From Pedobacter sp. Leaf41 (lineage in GTDB: Bacteria > Bacteroidota > Bacteroidia > Sphingobacteriales > Sphingobacteriaceae), in assembly GCF_001422545.1 (NCBI RefSeq), contig NZ_LMLE01000009.1:321655-375656 (forward strand): a DNA stretch of 54,002 nucleotides, read 5' to 3'. The notes beneath the pieces were generated by a model. It ran no database searches, had not been told where the DNA came from, and saw only the letters and a program-made list of their open reading frames with translations. A program made the translations under genes and the position numbers. Below are positions 52,534-54,002 of this stretch, in pieces. The first letter of the stretch is position 1, and the number at the start of each line of letters is the position of its first letter.

Positions 52534-52964
52534 TAAAACAGTAGCGTTATTGCCTGTTAGGGGAATTGCAACAGAGCGCATAATTTCAAAAATCAAGCAA
52601 AAAAAGGAGATAATACATTGTTTTTAAGATTCTCGCCGATGTGGCAATGATAGTTGATTGTAGGTGATTATCGGAAGGGGTTGCCGAAAAATGTACTACG
52701 CATCGCTGTAAGCGCCATGGCTCCCGCTCTTTCAGGAGAGGGAGGGGGCTGAGGTTAATTTGCTATATGTTCTTCGACTCCGCTCAGGATGACATACTGA
52801 TCAAGGCCAAACGGGTTTAAAAGATCTCTCCACTACAGTTAAAATAACGGATTTGTTGAATGGATGCTTTCCGTTGAAGGAGGAGATTGCTTCCGCTCGC
52901 TCCTGCCCAGCCTCGCAATGACGATCAACCGATGGATTTATGGCGCATCGATATCGCCGCCTCG

Positions 52965-53154
52965 CTATCCGGCATAGGAGATGATGGAAGGGTATACCGT
53001 TGAAACTTTTGCACTAACGTTCAATTACCAGGAACAAGGCAACGCGTTCTGTTCCGACCCTTCGTCGGGATACTTGCGTTGCCGCAATGGAAGTTTCTAC
53101 GAGGATAGCCAACATCAGATCCAAGCCTTGAGGTATTAATAATTTGTTATTGTT
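52965..53154. repeat. ~190-bp direct repeat, copy 1
   Basis: It begins CTATCCGGCATAGGAGATGA and ends near AATTTGTTATTG. It is almost identical to 53368-53559, with only a few substitutions and small indels visible. Confidence 0.9.
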
Positions 53155-53195
53155 TTTTAAAGGCATTAATGAGCTCGCTGAAGGGCTCGGTTTTG

Positions 53196-53221
53196 CTTCT
53201 TTGTTATCAAGAACAAAGAAG
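53196..53221. other. Perfect 10-bp hairpin between repeat copies
   Basis: CTTCTTTGTT and AACAAAGAAG flank the loop ATCAAG. It lies between the two long repeat copies and has no clear T-run, so its role is unknown. Confidence 0.6.
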
Positions 53222-53367
53222 AAGGCCGCCGCCGATGAGGCGAAAGAAAAATTCAAGGTTTTGATTAAATTTATTTTACGCTTTAAGATCCCCGCCTACG
53301 CGAGGATGACGGACTGGTTGGAGGAGATGACAATGCCCTAATACAGGCGCTCGCTATAGCCACCCTG

Positions 53368-53559
53368 CTATCCGGCATAGGAGATGATGGAAGGATATAC
53401 CGTTGAAACTTTTGCACTAACGTTCAATTACCAGGAACAAAGGCAACGCGTTCTGTTCCGACCCTTCGTCGAAATACTTGCGTTGCCGCAATGGAAGTTT
53501 CTACGAGGATAGCCAACATCAGCTACAAGCCTTGAGGTATTAATAATTTGTTATTGTTT
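53368..53559. repeat. ~190-bp direct repeat, copy 2
   Basis: Near-identical to 52965-53154 at an offset of 403 bp. The sequences before and after the two copies differ, so the unit is a discrete element. Confidence 0.9.
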
Positions 53560-53986
53560 CCCCACCCGCCGAAACTATCCCTCTTAACCGATTTCCTGAA
53601 ATAAGAAAAGCAATAAGCGAGCTTCATAGACAGGCCTTCAGCGACGGTAAGCTAAAACAGAAAACATTTTTTTTGCCTCTATGCCGGCAGGCATCTTCCT
53701 TTGAGAAGGCCAAAGGAAGCAAAGCCTTTCTGTTCCGGGTCAGGTGGCTTTTCGCCTCAGGCCTGCCCTTAAGAAAATACAAAAAATCGGGCAAATAAAA
53801 TCAATGCCCCTCCCAACACACATCCTTTTTTGCATTTTCTTTTACCCGCCACTTACCGGAACGGCGATATCACAAAGCCTGAAGTAAGGAAAACCCGTAG
53901 TTTCTACAAGGATAGTACTTCAAACCCAATTAGCTACTACAGCGATCACTTCAAACTCCAATCCTCCTATCAAGATTTATCGCACT

Positions 53987-54002
53987 CTGCTATCCGGCAT
54001 AG
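53987..54002. repeat. Start of a third copy of the ~190-bp repeat
   Basis: CTGCTATCCGGCATAG matches the first 16 bases of the copy 2 border (53365-53380) exactly and is cut by the window end. Confidence 0.6.

Larger units (their letters stand above)
52534..54002. other. Non-coding repeat-rich tail of the window
   Basis: No gene is supported here; the open frame at 53144-53341 crosses a hairpin and repeats. The stretch includes the motif GCTCAGGATGACA at 52782-52794, shared with 23261-23273, and other short dispersed motifs. The ~190-bp repeat copies within it are listed separately. Segment 53600-53900 looks like decayed sequence and has no frame I recognise. Confidence 0.5.

Noticed and set aside
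53014..53341. Short open frames on both strands in the tail
   Set aside because: They lie in repeats and a hairpin and resemble translated non-coding DNA.

Overview
The window looks like a chromosomal segment of a Bacteroidota species, most likely a Pedobacter-like member of the Sphingobacteriaceae. The reasons are AT-rich DNA, several matches to the Bacteroidota -7 promoter element (TAnnTTTG), few Shine-Dalgarno sites, SPII lipoproteins with short lipoboxes, a RemB/gliding-type outer-membrane protein, and Bacteroidota-style Wza/Wzz/Wzi proteins. The genus is inferred from the style of the proteins and was not tested.

Left flank (1-8.3 kb): a perfect 99-bp tandem duplication in a non-coding repeat zone, then housekeeping genes: comF, a beta-helix lipoprotein gene, glyA, scpA, a 63-aa unknown and dxs. 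The central 42 kb (8.3-50.3 kb) is devoted to surface polysaccharide. Cluster A (about 8.3-23.2 kb) has a RemB-like barrel and a WcaJ-type initiating transferase on the minus strand. These diverge from a plus-strand set: flippase, GT2, polymerase, GT4, methyltransferase, GT4, DUF1972-type GT, SLBB export protein (Wza-like) and Wzz. A minus-strand six-gene group (23.3-30.9 kb) encodes a WecA-like initiating transferase, a NeuD/PglD-like acyltransferase, a CapD/PglF-like dehydratase, an unknown lipoprotein and two tandem Wzi paralogues. Next come gmd-fcl-manC (31.3-34.5 kb), which make GDP-mannose and GDP-L-fucose. Cluster B (34.8-50.3 kb, all minus) reads gmd copy 2, Wza-like, Wzz, ATP-grasp, acyltransferase, aminotransferase, flippase, GT4, WbsX, GT2, polymerase, GT4, GT2.

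The window therefore carries two apparently complete Wzx/Wzy-type assembly lines. Each has its own flippase, polymerase, export protein and chain-length protein, and two different initiating enzymes are present. They may share the GDP-sugar supply and the Wzi proteins. No tyrosine-kinase (Wzc C-terminal) domain is seen in either Wzz-like protein.

Right flank (50.3-54.0 kb): a small XRE regulator overlapping a 56-aa unknown, a membrane/LytTR regulator gene broken by two in-frame stop codons, a 55-aa helix-turn-helix gene that is immediately followed by an array of 11-bp repeats, and about 1.4 kb of non-coding repeats with a ~190-bp unit present twice and starting a third time at the window edge.

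The items most worth a second look are: (i) eight 7-bp repeat units inside manC, a possible phase-variation switch; (ii) the 11-bp iteron-like array beside the small HTH gene; (iii) the doubly interrupted LytTR gene; (iv) the ATP-grasp, acyltransferase and aminotransferase trio; (v) two diverged gmd genes in direct orientation bounding cluster B.
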